NCBI GenBank assembly: GCA_026545765.1
Contig: CM048843.1
Coordinates: 3,844,001 to 3,908,000, forward strand
From: Plantago major
Taxonomy: Eukaryota > Streptophyta > Magnoliopsida > Lamiales > Plantaginaceae
Reading direction: 5' to 3'
DNA length: 64,000 nucleotides
This document shows positions 44,235-57,400 of this stretch, in pieces. The position numbers and the translations under genes are program-made. Numbering within the stretch: the stretch's first letter is position 1; each line of letters begins with the position of its first letter. The notes beneath the pieces are model-generated. The model saw only the letters and a program-made list of their open reading frames with translations, made no database searches and had not been told where the DNA came from.

Positions 44235-46477
44235 CCGATTGTATCGTTGGGAGTTGGGAATGCAGTTGTACATATGATTGTGAAGCATGTACTATCCAAT
44301 TGTGTTTGGTTTGGGTTTATGGTGCCTATCTTGTAAGAGCAAGCCCAATATTGGTTTGAGCATTTATGGATTTTGAGACGGTTTGATAATGAGAAGACAA
44401 TTTTAACCTTACTATTCTTGGTACAATTACAGAAAGATTCTTAAGTTTTTAATTTAAAATCATTGTTCTCCCTCAGAAATTTTATTCTGGTTTGTTAAAA
44501 TTTTAATACAATGATATCAGGTGCACGGGAGGATACATATTTCATTGGATGATTTTGATTTGAATGGAGGATACATTTTTGTGGACGGAGGAGTTTCTCT
44601 TTGCTCATGTATTACAGGAGCGTTAGCACGATGGCTACGATTTATCCCGGAATTCCTATAAAAGATGATATTGCCGCCTCTATGGAATTTCTTTACTAAC
44701 TTGAGACCACAACATATCCACCGTCATTTACATGATGATTCAGCAACTTGCTAGTCTTAATTCTTGGCCACAACTCCATTCAATCTAGATTCTGCCATTA
44801 ACATTCAGGAAAGTTGCAAATTACTTCTCTAGCATGGTTTTCAATTTATTGCTCTGCAAATAAGTTATGGAGGTGAATCTCATTAACGAGTGGAGCAATT
44901 ATCAACAAAATTCATTCATTCACGAAGCAGGTTATGGACATGTGATTTCAGGTTATGGCAGACCATTAAAATTCATTCAAAAATATATAAAAAATTCATT
45001 CCCCAAAACACAACCATGGCAGACGGTCCAACAAGTGAATTCCAAAAGCTTACCTGTATTAATGGAAATCGACATCAAATTGTCTGAATAGTGCTGAAAG
45101 AAACCCATTTCATACAAGCTGCCTCTTTCAATTTCAACTCTGTCTTTCTTTCTTTCATCTCCTCTTCCTTTTTTTGGTTCGGCTGGGAAGGAACTTCTCT
45201 TCTCTATTTCTACCATGTATCTTTTCCTCTCCCTTCTCTGGCTTTTCGATGAGGAATGGACGATAGGTGAAATGGTTAAGGTTAATTATATTCAGTCCAC
45301 ACACAATCATTACTGTAGTATATTTGGGCCACATTTTCTCCAAATTTATAAGGGTAGAGAATAAGGAGAGACCAACCAAACACTTTTATTCATAAATAGG
45401 CCAAACACTTTTACACACAGTCCGATTGAATTTCTAACTCTGTCAATACAGTCGGACTATATTACTTAACTCTACTAATACAGTTGGACTGTATTACATG
45501 ACTTTACCAGTGCAGTCGAACTGTATTACTTAACTTTACTAATATAGTCGGACTTTATAACTTAACTCTACTAATACAGTTGTATTACGTATTTCTACGT
45601 CTGATGATTGTATTCTTACTTCTATCTGACTGTAGAAATTGGCCTTTATTTGAAAACACAAAAACATTGTAGGCCTTTTTTGCAAACTTGGGTGCAAACT
45701 TGGTCTATGGCACCAATTTTCCCAATTTATAAGCCCAAGCCCCACGAATTTTTGGTTCTAAAATCCGCAGGCCAACTTGCCATGTAGGAGGCAATAGCCA
45801 ATCACGTCCCTTCCCCTCCATTTCAACTCGGGAAGCCCAAGAGTAAAGCTCATTCCAAAAAACAAACCAAATACAAATTTTGATAGGACAAATGCACTTA
45901 GATCGCAGTTTCAGCTAGGACCCCTCGAACTAGGTACTTCCATCGTAATAAAGTCATACTTCATGTATATGTAGCAGTGAGATATTTATCAATATTTTAA
46001 AGGGACCAAATACTGTATAGCCTGGAATCTTGTATGTTTGTCCACTATATTTATAGCGACATGGCCTAAGCTCAGTTTGACTATGGTGGCTAGACCCCCT
46101 CGCTTAAAATGTTTTCCAGTATGAGCCGGCCTTTCTTTTTTTCCTTAGGTGCGAAAAGAAAACAACACTTTTAATCCCACTACAATAACTCGTAAAATGG
46201 ACAATCAAGTCCAGACCTAGTTTTCAATATTACATGATAGCCCCAAAGTAGCTGTTGTGTACACAGAGTAGTCATGTGCCGATGTTTGTACCTGATTGGG
46301 ATCCAACGGCTGGGATTAATTCACTTGAGCTAATTTTCCCACCAACTAGTGTGTGGTCACTTCATCATAAATGTTGTATGTCAAAGTTGATCTCTCCCAG
46401 ATCAGTATCTAATTCATTCTAATCCTACATTTTGGGTATTGCAATTCATGTCATCTGCAAACTTGAAGAATTGGGTT
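44235..46477. other. Intergenic region
   Basis: Apart from the 32-bp repeat cluster at about 45418-45590, I see nothing identifiable. Small open frames around 44867-45216 have no recognisable domain. Confidence 0.5.
45418..45590. repeat. 32-bp tandem repeat, about five units
   Basis: Units with CAGTCGGACT, ATTACTTAACT and CTACTAATA start near 45449, 45481, 45513 and 45545, with partial copies at both ends. Confidence 0.88.
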
Positions 46478-46623
46478 TAGGTTAATTCATGTCATCTCCA
46501 ACCTTGTTGTCTTCATCAGTAAGCTCATCTGCATCTCTAGGTGGCTGAATGATCTTCTTTATGGCAATCTCTCTGCCATTACTTCCTGGTAAAACGCCTT
46601 TGTACACTTCTCCACATCCACCT

Positions 46624-46799
46624 TGAAAGAATATTATTCCGTATCCTTCTCATTACCACCATCATGTCTATTTATACAAGAGTAATCATATAGCTATGCT
46701 AAACTAGGAATCCAAATACTTGCTAGACTAGGAATCTAAATACAATAATAGTAGACATCTGAAATACTTAGGAATACTAAGATATTCCATATTCTAACA
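46624..46799 (-). repeat. 3' LTR of the short Copia element
   Basis: 176 bp, TGTTAGAATATGG to TTCTTTCA on the minus strand, identical to 47855-48030. Confidence 0.92.
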
Positions 46800-47300
46800 C
46801 TCCCCCGCAGTCGAAACTGTAGGTTCACGAACATTAAGACTGGTACTATCACATCTCATGAGACGGGTCCTGTCTGGAGTGGATGTCATATGCGAAGAAG
46901 CCCCGGTGTCCATAGACCAGTTGGGATCCGGCTGCGAAAGAGACATAGTGTGCATGGCGAAATCAATATCCGTTGGAGCATACGGAGAAGATGCATACGC
47001 CTGTTGCTGTTGTTGGTGGGGTCGTGGGCCCAAGATACCGGGCTGACGCGGCCCGTTGGGCTGACTCCAGACTGGGTCGGATAAGGGCACGGTGCAGCAG
47101 CCCATGTGTCCCATAGTTCCTGTTCGTCATCTTTTAGCGGTTCTGTGTCAATAACTTTCCCATCTTTGAATTTTGGCGGGATAATATGATGAAGAACCTT
47201 GTGCGAACAACAATGGACCTTGAATAATTCCGCCCAAGTAGCATACTGGACGTTTTCCATCGCAAGAGTGATTGGAACATGCGACTTGATGTTTGAAGCT
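46800..47300 (-). pseudogene. Copia gag-protease remnant joined by internal deletion
   Basis: Near 47260-47100 the translation gives MENVQYATWAELFKVHCCSH, VLHHIIPPKFKDGKVI and DEQELWDTWAAA, the start of a Copia gag. A frame change then leads into the C-terminal gag/protease junction: a Gln run, then WSMDTGASSHMTS with the aspartic protease DTGA motif near 46905. Everything after is missing and the frame runs into the 3' LTR. This is a deletion product, not a coding gene. Confidence 0.8.
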
Positions 47301-47854
47301 TAAGCGAGGTGAAAAGAGTAAGAACTCTTGTGTTTGCCCATGATGACGGAATAGAAGAGAGAAATCAATTATATATAATCGAATGAAGAGGAAGAAGAAG
47401 ATCGACAAGGCGTGAGGCCAAATCGATTACAGACGAGAGTTAAGAGGAAAGAAGATCGACAAGGCATGAGGCCGAATCGATTTATTAATGGCGGAATTGG
47501 CGAATTGAGAAGAACGATTGATAGAGGAAGAAGATTGATTTTCAGAGGTCAAGATCGATTCTGAGGCATTGATTACGAAGATAATCAATTGTGAAAAGAA
47601 GAATGATTGATGAGGAAGAAGATCGATTAAGGCTGCCAATTACAGGATGCAAGAGAAAGAAAAGAAGATAAAAGCAGCAAGCACACAACACACAAGAGAA
47701 AGAAAAGAAGAGAAAAGCAGCGGCAAGCACACAAGAGAACAGTGGCAAGCATGCAGGAGAAAGAAGAAGAGAAAAAGAAGAGAAAGACGGAAAATAATAT
47801 GGCAGCGGAAGAGAGGACCAATGCTCGTTAGAGTCTTACATGGCTCTGATACCA

Positions 47855-48030
47855 TGAAAGAATATTATTCCGTATCCTTCTCATTACCACCATCATGTCT
47901 ATTTATACAAGAGTAATCATATAGCTATGCTAAACTAGGAATCCAAATACTTGCTAGACTAGGAATCTAAATACAATAATAGTAGACATCTGAAATACTT
48001 AGGAATACTAAGATATTCCATATTCTAACA
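47855..48030 (-). repeat. 5' LTR of the short Copia element
   Basis: 176 bp with the same ends as the 3' LTR. It is followed on the minus strand directly by TGGTATCAGAGCC. Confidence 0.92.
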
Positions 48031-48469
48031 CACCTTTCCCAATCACATTAAGAGATGCTAATCCATCTTCTTTCTCCAGGAAGGCCAAATCCTCCGGCTT
48101 CTTGATCAAGGGGCTAAATATTTTCAAGCTGGAATCTTTGCTACGCCCTTTGATCAAGAACATGAGCAGCCTAAAGAGCATTGAAAATGCTAAGCCAGAA
48201 ATAGTGCCTGCAATGAATCCGAAAATCCAGCCCACAAGTTTCGCTTTCTTGCTCGTCCTATGGCGGTGGTGTGATGATGATGTTGCTACGGATGGAGACG
48301 GTGCTTGGGCATTCGATGAGCTAAAATTGGAAGGAGCCAAGGCAGAGCTAGTATGATTTGTGCGATTCGAAGTTTCAGCAAGGACATAACGTTTGGGCAA
48401 GCTTTCTGCATCAACAGAGTGTTTGGACAAATCCAGGCTGTTTTTAGAGGTTTTTGGGCATGTTTTGAA

Positions 48470-49060
48470 TTATCAGTTGGGCTATTCCAATGTATTTGAC
48501 AAGATGTTCTGAGATTCAAGTTATTCAGACTGTTGTGTTTATGTCTCAACTTGGCTGTTTTTAACTTGTTGATTTGGCTATTATAATTGGTTGGCTATAC
48601 AAAAGATGTTGCCCAAGAAATTCAGACTGTTAGGTTTTTATGTCTCATCTGGGCTGTTTTGAACTTGTCAATTGGGCTATTTTAAATTGGTTGTAATCGA
48701 AGATTGTAGCCCAGATCGAATTTATTAGGTAATCGGTAAACAGGCTATTTTTAGAGTTCTCATCTGGGCTTTTTCTAACTTGTCATTTGGCTATTTTCGA
48801 AATTTAATGTTGATTGGCTATTTTTATGTAAAATGGGTTTTTTTTCTACTAAATGGGCTATTTTTCGACTAAATGGGCTGTTTTTTGTTACAAAAAGGGC
48901 TGTTTTTCGACTAAATGGGTTGTTTTTTCCAATTCAATGTTTAATGGGCTGTTTTTTCTATTAAATGGGCTGTTTTCCCTACTTAATAGGCTGTTTTTTC
49001 CAATTCAATGTTGAATGGGTTGTTTCTTCCTACTTAATAGGATGTTTTTTCTTTGTAAAC
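48470..49060. repeat. Diverged array of TTGGGCTGTTTTT units
   Basis: Blocks of the form AATGGGCTGTTTTTTC, with variants GGGCTATTTT and AATAGGCTGTTTT, recur about every 25-35 bp, clearest at 48830-49050 and looser from 48470. Non-coding. Confidence 0.7.
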
Positions 49061-52000
49061 CATCAAATACAAGTTGCAGGTGGGCATGAACAAATGGCCA
49101 ACAAACAAATACTTCCTCCGCTCCATCCCAAGTTACCCATTTTAACATTTTTCGGTCGACCGTCTTCAATTTTACGTTTGTCATTTAAGCAAAGTTAGAG
49201 ACGGTTGACCCAAAAATGTCAAATGGACAATCTTTCTTCTCCTTCTCCGTCAACAATAACCAATCTTTCTCCTCCTTCTCCAATTAAATTAAATCAAACA
49301 ATTCGTATAAATCCAAATCATAATGCAACTAGAAAAGAGGCAACCCATTATAAAAAGACAACGTATTACTCAATTACACATACTTATTTTCATTATTTGT
49401 AACTAGATATCACAATAATACGATTAGCGTGTTCTCACATTCTAGTATAGCAATAATCAGCAAATCAACAAAAAAGATGAATTTGTCATTATTATCATTA
49501 TAAGAATAATTTCTCAAACATTAGTTTTATCCTAACTGTTATTGAATTTTTCCTTAGAATTCACAGATGCTGAGTAATGGTGAGTATATGGAATTTAAAG
49601 TGATTATGATTTTATTGCCTGGCTTGTTATTTGAATTCTCTACTCTCATTTGATTTCTCCCAATATAAACATATGAGAATTATATATTTCTTCATGTACT
49701 TAAAGTGAGCAAAATTTGATTATATACACTTTGTTTGATTTTCCCAATACAAGTAGCACTGGGTGTCTACTACATTACCTGCAGGGACCTAGTGCAAATT
49801 AACCTTATCAGAATATGCGTGCCCGGACCATTTAGCAATTAAAATGTTGTGGCCCCAAAACATTTCGTATCCATGAGTACTGATTTCGTATTGGATTGCA
49901 GGGACAAAAAGATACTCGTACCTAAGCAGATTCCGTTTCAGTTTTCGTACTGGAACATAAAAAAGCCAGCTTTAAAATGGTACTCTGCAGTGGTAAATCC
50001 CCGACCACCACTTGTACCGACTCGGTCATGATTGGCATATGAACTTAAATAATATAAAGTAATAATATCTTTCTTCTCTTCGGGCCAATTAAGTAAGAAT
50101 CCCGACAAATTGTACGTAAGACACTATTAAACCTTGATGATGCTAAATTGAATAATAGTGATTATGCCTAGTAATATTACTGTATATAAATGCTTGATTA
50201 ATGCGTGTATAGATCTTGAATATGCGTTATCTCGGAGTCAGAGTTTACTCGTTGTGGAGAAAGTATATAGTGACGTGTCTTGTAGTGTTATGTGTTTGCA
50301 TTTAATTATGAACAAGTGTGGGGTGTTTATAGGTTGATTACTAGGCCCAATGAATGAAGTACATGCGGAACCTTTCTATGTCACTTCGCCTGATGCCTCA
50401 CTGAGCTCTGGTGCTATTCGAACCGAAGGAGACTGAGCCCATATGAATGGTTTGTTCGCTTCATTTCGATCCAAAACCAACTGTGTATTTGATGGGTAAA
50501 ATTAGTTAGAAGATATATTTATTCTTCGTTCTTCATTGGAGGATGGGCCGGGCCGTCGGGGAGTGATCTCACACTACAAGATCAAACTTAATTGGGATTC
50601 AAGGCCTTTTAACAAGTTAAACGAATAATCTATAGTTGGGCACCGGTTTTGAAATGATGGACTAAAAATATTTTAAGTTCAAATGTTGAAATAAAAAAAT
50701 ACTATGTTATTTGAGCTATATAATATGTTATTCTTAAAACATCAACGTTTTTTACGAAAAACTTTATATTTAAAATAACATATTATTGATCAAGTAAATT
50801 TTGTGTTTGTCTAATTGGAACATGGACCATTTTTAAGAGATTTACTCAAAATCTAATAATCACACATCAAATGTTGTCCGGATGTACTTCAAACATTGGA
50901 GTTATACTTGATATATCATTTTTTTTTTTTTTTTATCAATACAAGATGGTGTATAGGAGTACATACTATATCAAGCTGAAAAGTATTAATTTATAAATTG
51001 GCAACAACCCGCGTTGTATAAGATTCTGACATGAAATGATGAAAACTGTTTTGAGCATATATTCCTGAATCGGGCCTGTAAGAATTTCACATTGTAGCTA
51101 GAACTTTCACTTCACTAGGTCCATGAAAGTCTCCAATCTGGGCCTCGCATTTGTTGGACCACAGTTAACGATCCTAGCCAATGGGCTTCCTATATTTCGG
51201 ACGGTGAGTATTTAGTAAGGTTTAGATCCCGAAAATAATTGTGACCCGCTCAATTTCTAAGTCGAGATTTAACATTTCCAATTGCAGTTGAATTGGTAGT
51301 TTTTTTTTTTTTTTTTTTGAGTCAGTTGACTCGGTAGTCGGTACATATATAATTATGCATATTAATTTAATCATATAGGTTCTTTTTTTATGAATACAAA
51401 TATACATTTTCCACCTTAACCAAACATGGTTAATGGTGGATCAATTGACGTTCTACATGGTAAGATGTCGGCTGAGGTTCAGTTCAACTACATTTCAACA
51501 CATAGGATATACGAGTGATAGTTACATATCACAAAATGGGCTATGGGAATGAGATTGTACAAAGTCATTAAATCTTTACACAAGTCAATACCTAAAGAAA
51601 ATTGGAGGGCGAATTACTTATGGTTTCCTTAAATTTGGTCAAATTACAGATTCGTCCCTAGATTGACAACAATTACAGATATGTCCAAATCCCCATTTTT
51701 TGAGTTCACCAAACAAAATATAAAGGAAAATTAAATTAAATGGACTCAGTTGCAATTTACAAGTTTCATATTATTACATACTCGACTCTAATATTTTATA
51801 ACTTACAAAAATAACCCAAAATATTTTTTTTACAACCCCCAATTCTTATTAACTAACAAAAATACCCCACCCATCTCCTTCCCCACCACCACCCAACACA
51901 CCACCCACGACTTCCACACCAACACCACCAACACCAACCCACCACAGCCGGAAAAGGAGCGAAGCTCATGGCGCAAGCGCAAGCGGTGTGGTGGGTGGTG

Positions 52001-52087
52001 ATGTTGGTGGTGGGGAAGGAGGGTTAAAATAAGTAAAATTTTTGGGGATCTTTTTATAAAAATTGAAAACTGTTATGGCTTATTTTA
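49061..52087. other. Intergenic, no gene recognised
   Basis: A Stowaway-like end (ACTTCCTCCGCTCC) lies near 49110 without a partner. Near 51870-52010, CTCCTTCCCCACCACCACC pairs with GGTGGTGGGGAAGGAG, forming a GC-rich hairpin. Sequences near 51630-51690 and 52390-52535 look weakly inverted, perhaps an old TIR element around the Stowaway. Confidence 0.45.
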
Positions 52088-52089
52088 TA

Positions 52090-52333
52090 TTCCCTCCGTT
52101 CCATAGATTTCTTTCCATTTTGGGCGTTCCATTAAAAACTTTTCATTTCCTTTTATGGAGACCCACTATCTCCATTATTAATATTTTAATCTCTCTCTTT
52201 CATACTTTTTCAATTCTCTTTCTTACTTTTTACTATACACTTACTACTTCATCTATATAAACCCATTTTTTACTCAAATTTCTTAAAATTTGTGCAAAAA
52301 CAAAATGGAAAGAAATAGGTGGAATGGAGGGAG
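52090..52333. mobile_element. Stowaway-like MITE
   Basis: A 244-bp unit has ends TTCCCTCCGTTCCA and TGGAATGGAGGGAG, extending inward as TTTCTTTCCATTTTG and CAAAATGGAAAGAAA, flanked by TA dinucleotides (52088-52089 and 52334-52335), as for Tc1/mariner-type Stowaway elements. Confidence 0.88.
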
Positions 52334-52335
52334 TA

Positions 52336-53767
52336 ATAAACTAAAACTAATATAATTATGGAATTATAAAAAAAGAAAAAATATGAGAAAAAAGTTGACT
52401 TTTAGGGCTGATTGTAATTGTTGAATTTGGCATGTTTAAAAAATGAATCTATTTATAATTTAAGTTAATCCGGAGGTGAATTTGAAATGAGGGTCAATTT
52501 AAAGGAAGGTATATGTAATTTTTCCAAAATGGAACATGTGCCTATAACAAGAGTCGTTAGTCCGCGTGCACATTTGTACTCCACATATAACCGAAATATA
52601 CACAAAAGTTTAGTTTATGTGGTCAAAATCATACCCGAATCTGGTAGAGCCTACCTAGTCCTGTCAATATGGGCCTGTACCTATTTACCTATCCAAACCT
52701 AACTCTATTAAATAGATAATCACCTAGTTATTAAATAGGCCTAAACAGGCCAGCCTAACATTAACCTAAATATTAATGAGTAAGTGTCTAGATAGACATT
52801 ATTATAGAAAGATAAAAAATACATTACATTTATAACCGAAAACATTACAGGTTTTATTAAGAATATCGGTGATATATATGACACATAAAAAACGATATAA
52901 AATGTTTATTCATAAAACATTATTGATATTGTTTAAAACATTACAAATATACTTAAAAACATCAATCCGTATCTCAGGTCTCTTATTAATACTCGTCTAT
53001 TTCAATACTTTGTGAATATTAATAGATTGTTTAAATAGGTTATTAGATGCCCAATAGGTCCAGCCTAAAAAAAAAATTACCAAAGACTCAGAACGATTGT
53101 TTGACCTTCACCTCATTTTTCTCTTCTCATTCTTTCTGCCACCAACCGACATGGATATGGACTGAGTCTACGAACCACACCGACACTTCTCATCATCTTC
53201 GAATTCGACCCTATGTACATCGCCAACACTTCTTTTATCTGAATTTCACCAACACTCTGAATCACAATTTTGGTTTGTCTTAACATTTCTTTGAGTGCCC
53301 ACAATGTGTTTGATAATGGGCTTCCTTGAAATTTTGTTCATGTTTTTGAGTGCCCACCAGGTGTTTGATAATTTGTTTCAAATAAATTTGATGTTTTCTA
53401 CTTTGTTACTAGTATTACAATTGTGGAGTTTGCTGATTTGGATTTGTTCCTCAACTTACTGGTTTTTGTGCATTGTGTTGAACTTTGTTTCTGGAGCTTG
53501 ACAAAGAAAGTGTAAAAAAGTTATTCTATATAATTGGTCATGAGTTATGATCCCAAAATTGTACAAGTAGTTGCTGGTCTTTCTCTAATTGATCTAGAAG
53601 ATTGCCAGCTTAGTTTGTGCATTGTGTTGGGAAAAAAAATGAATCGCTATATTACATATGGAAAACAAAACATGAGCACATGGAAAGACCATACACACTT
53701 ATAGTGACCATGCATTATGAATGGATCCTCCAAATTATCCACTGTATATACCTATAGCGTGTGGGTA
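52336..53767. other. Intergenic, no gene recognised
   Basis: AT-rich DNA without recognisable frames. GAGTGCCCAC then TGTTTGATAAT occurs twice 52 bp apart (about 53294 and 53346). Confidence 0.5.
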
Positions 53768-53930
53768 CAGGGGCGGACCTAGGGGGTCTGGGTAACTCCC
53801 CCCTTAAAATTTGAAATTTTGTTTTTATAGGTAACATTTTTAAAATTTTTGGATTTTGCCCTCCTAACCTTGAAAAAACCTCATATATGTAATTTGCCCC
53901 TCCAAAATTGAAATTCTAGGTTCGTCCCTG
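53768..53930. mobile_element. Short hAT-like MITE with perfect 8-bp duplication
   Basis: A 163-bp unit has ends CAGGGGCGGACCTAG and CTAGGTTCGTCCCTG. It is flanked by TGTGGGTA at 53760-53767 and 53931-53938. The first nine bases of the TIR match the 19039 element, so the two are related. Confidence 0.9.
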
Positions 53931-54012
53931 TGTGGGTACGTAGTGTGAGATCACGAGAATCTTTGCAAACTTGACATTTTGATGGGTAAGTAGTTTAGCC
54001 ATTAGCCTATAT

Positions 54013-54312
54013 TGTTAGAGATCACAATCAAAGGCAAAGAATCAAAGGAAAAGAAAGAAGAGCAAATTCTGTTATACAACAGAATTTGTTAACATAACTG
54101 AAGAAGCGTGTTTCTACTGTTACAACTTAATAAATAGAAATATAAGTTATACATTATGCATAGAAAATAGTACAGAACGGTTGAGAAAATCTGTTAAGAG
54201 AATTGAGCTAAATATAAAGCTTCTTTTCTCTCTTTGTAATCTCAAAGGTTACAGTGTTCTCTTTAACACTGTAACTTAGTTTGTTCATCAATACAATCTA
54301 TTGAATTTGTTA
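54013..54312 (+). repeat. 5' LTR of the Ty1/copia element
   Basis: 300 bp, TGTTAGAG to TTTGTTA. It differs from the 3' LTR near 54100 (G/A) and near 54248 (G/A). Confidence 0.93.
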
Positions 54313-54434
54313 TGGTATCATTCGCCTGATACGATTCAACGTCTTCCGCATTGTCTCTGCAATTGATTTCGTTCCGATTTCGATTGTTGCTTTGATTTCT
54401 TTCTGATTTCGATCATTTTAACCGCTTTTTAACA

Positions 54435-57400
54435 ATGGCGGATACTTCACCGCTCGATAGCACTACGATCAATTCTGTCAATTTTGTCAAGAATCCCAAC
54501 GATGATTTCAACTCTCCATACTTCATTCATCCAGCTGATGTTAGCGTAAAGCTTGGTGGTGATGTTTTCAATGGTGAAAACTATATTTCTTGGAGCAAGA
54601 CTTTAATCATGTCTCTTCGAGTCAAGAAGAAGCTTGGCTTTATCAATGGAATGTTGCCCATGCCTGATCCAGTAAAGGAGCCGATCAACTATGAAGCATG
54701 GCAAGCTGCCAATTCCTTGGTTCATTCGTGGATTGTAATGACGGTTATTCCAGAATTACGCCAGAATTTGTTGTATTTGGAAACCGCCAGCCGTATGGGA
54801 TGAGCTCAAAGCTCGATATGCGCGTAGTGATGGATCAAGGATCTATCATCTAGAGAAAACGCTCAGTTCATTGCGTCAAGGTTCGCAATCTATTCTTGCT
54901 TATTACAGTGTCTTCAAGAATTTATGGGATGAGTTTGTTAGCTTAAAAGTCATTCCTCAATGTACTTGTGGTGCTATGAAAACCTGCAAGTGTGATTTAT
55001 ATCAGCACATGATCAAGGCTCAAGATTCAGATTGTTCAATGAAATTCTTGATTGGTCTTAATGAGTCTTTTGCTCACATTAGAAGTCAGTTGTTGCTTAA
55101 TTCCCCTCTTCCTCATCTGTCAAGAGTATATTCTTTGGTTTTACAAGAGGAAGGGCAGCGTTCATTACAGCCTAATTTGTCTGATTCAATGGCTATGTTA
55201 GCTACTCAGAAGGAGAATTATGTTGCAGCAATCAAGAGTCAGAAGTATAACTCTAAAGGCAATTCTAATAGGCCTTATTGTTCACATTGTGAGTTGTATG
55301 GTCACACTAAGGAGACTTGTTTTGTTCTCCATGGCTATCCTCCTGGTTGGCAAGATAGGAAAGGTGGAAAGGGGTCTTCTCAGAGATTTCATAATGCTAA
55401 AACTTATGGAAAGTTCAAGTCTCCTACTGTAGCAGCTGTGCAAGCTTCATCACCTAATGCTGCAACTGAGCCTGTTAAAGAGGATTCTGAAGCATATGTT
55501 AGCTTTGATCAGAATTCATATCATCAATTCCTGGAGTTTCAGAAATTTCAAGCTCAACACATGCAGAACACTGATTCATCTGTTCATACTGTAGCTAGTG
55601 CAATAGCTAGTTCATCTGTCATGGATCCTTCAGGTAGTGGTAAAGGTAAAAAGCTCTATGTCACTTGTTGTTTTACTTCTGTGAAATTGTCCAAGTCTTC
55701 ATACTGGATTATTGATACAAGAGCCTCTGATCATATGATTTGTGATATGGGCTTGTTTTCTACAAAGCCTGTGCCTATTTCTATTGACATTCTGCCTACT
55801 GGTGACAAAACAAAAGCAACTTATGTTGGTACTGTACAATTGACTGATACATTGACACTTGAGCATGTTCTATATGCTCCTGCATTTGATTTTAATCTTT
55901 TGTCTGTATCTGGATTAACAAAAAGACTGCATTATGCTTTGTGTTTCTACTCTAATAAATGCTTCTTGCAGGATCTGAGAACACACAAAGAGATTATTTG
56001 TGCTGAAGTCAAGAATGGACTATATCATTTGAATTTTCAAGATGCTTCTTCTACAAATGCTTGTTCAGTGGCATTATCTGCTAATGTTTCTTCAGTTGTA
56101 TGGCATGCTAGACTAGGACATATTCCCTATAAGAAGCTGTACACTTTAAAGCTTTCTTCTACAAATTCTTGTAATAAAAATCACTCTTGTGATGTTTGCC
56201 AATTTGCTAAACAAAAGAGGCTCTCTTTTCCTACAAGTCAAACTGTTTCTACTCACATTTTTGATCTTATTCATATTGACATATGGGGGCCATTTTGTCT
56301 TACTTCTCATGATAACTATAGGTATTTTCTTACTGTGGTTGATGATTATAGTAGGTGCACCTGGATTTTCATGATGCAGACTAAGTCTGAGGCCAGAACA
56401 CACTTAGTTAATTATCAACACATGGTTCAGACTCAATTTCATAGTTCTATCAAATGTGTTCGATCTGACAATGGACAGGAATTTTTGTTTTCTGATTTTT
56501 ATGCCAAGCATGGTATTATTCATCAACGCACTTGTGTTGCTACACCACAACAAAATGGTGTGGTGGAACGCAAGCACCAGCACATATTACAAGTAGCTCG
56601 ATCTTTGTTATTTCATTCAGGTCTTCCACTCAAATACTCGTCAGATAGTGTTTTAACTGCTACACATTTGATAAACAGGATCCCTTCAAATGTCTTATCT
56701 GGAAAAACACCTTATGAATTGCTCAATAATAAACCTGTTGATTATTCTTATATGCGAGTTTTTGGTTCTTTATGTTATGTTAGTACTTTACAAGCTAACA
56801 GACATAAATTCAGTACAAGAGCAATTAAGTGTGTTTTTCTAGGGTATAAGTTTGGTGTTAAGGGCTATAAATGTTTGGATCTTAACACTAAACAAATCAT
56901 CATTTCAAGGGATGTTATTTTTCAAGAAAATTTATTTCCTTTTAAGCAAGTTAATTCTGTTTCTAAGGATGTTATATCTGATCATTCTAATAATTTTCAA
57001 GTTTTTGATAAGTATACTACAGGTTTTCAATCATTATTCAATGATCATGCTTCTGTTCCTGCCTCTCAGGTGGTGAATAATTCAATTCAGGAGTCAGGTT
57101 TGCATAATAATGAAGTTGTGCAAGATATTAATACTCATTTGACTACTGACAATATTATGCATGATCATGATCCTGTTACTAATGACACAGTTGATTCTCA
57201 TACTATTGACATTGAAAGTAAAAGATCTACTAGAATTAGATCCACTCCTTCTCATTTAAAAATTTATGAATGTGTGCTTCCTCCTTCCTTACAGCATTCA
57301 AATATTAATACAGTTACTAATGATCTTCATTCTCAGCAGTCTGATTCTAGTTCTATAGCAGCTAATGCTATAGTTAATTACTCTGGTGGCAAACACTATC

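Larger units (their letters stand above)
46624..48030 (-). mobile_element. Short Copia derivative with identical LTRs and perfect target duplication
   Basis: The two 176-bp LTRs (46624-46799 and 47855-48030) are identical by eye. CACCT flanks the element at 46619-46623 and 48031-48035. On the minus strand a 13-base initiator tRNA-Met primer site (47854-47842) follows the 5' LTR, and a polypurine tract (CTGCGGGGGAG) precedes the 3' LTR. The 1055-bp interior carries pieces of gag and the protease site but no integrase or reverse transcriptase, so it must have been mobilised by a complete relative. Confidence 0.93.
46478..48465 (-). pseudogene. LRR receptor-like kinase fragment interrupted by a Copia element
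   Basis: Reading from 48465 down, an open stretch has KNSLDLSKHSVDAE, a Ser-rich linker, one membrane span (VGWIFGFIAGTISGLAFSML), the juxtamembrane sequence FSPLIKKPEDLAFLEKEDG and the start of the kinase, VIGKG. The frame resumes without change at 46623 with GCGEVYKGVLPGSNG and AIKKIIQPP, ending at a likely splice donor near 46500. It thus covers the P-loop and the VAIK lysine. The inserted element plus a 5-bp duplication is the only interruption. I find neither the extracellular LRRs upstream nor the rest of the kinase downstream, so this was already a gene fragment, unless long introns hide the rest. Confidence 0.85.

Noticed and set aside
46500..48465. Functional receptor kinase split by an intron-like Copia element
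   Set aside because: The element has LTRs and target duplication rather than splice sites, and neither LRR nor remaining kinase exons are visible nearby.
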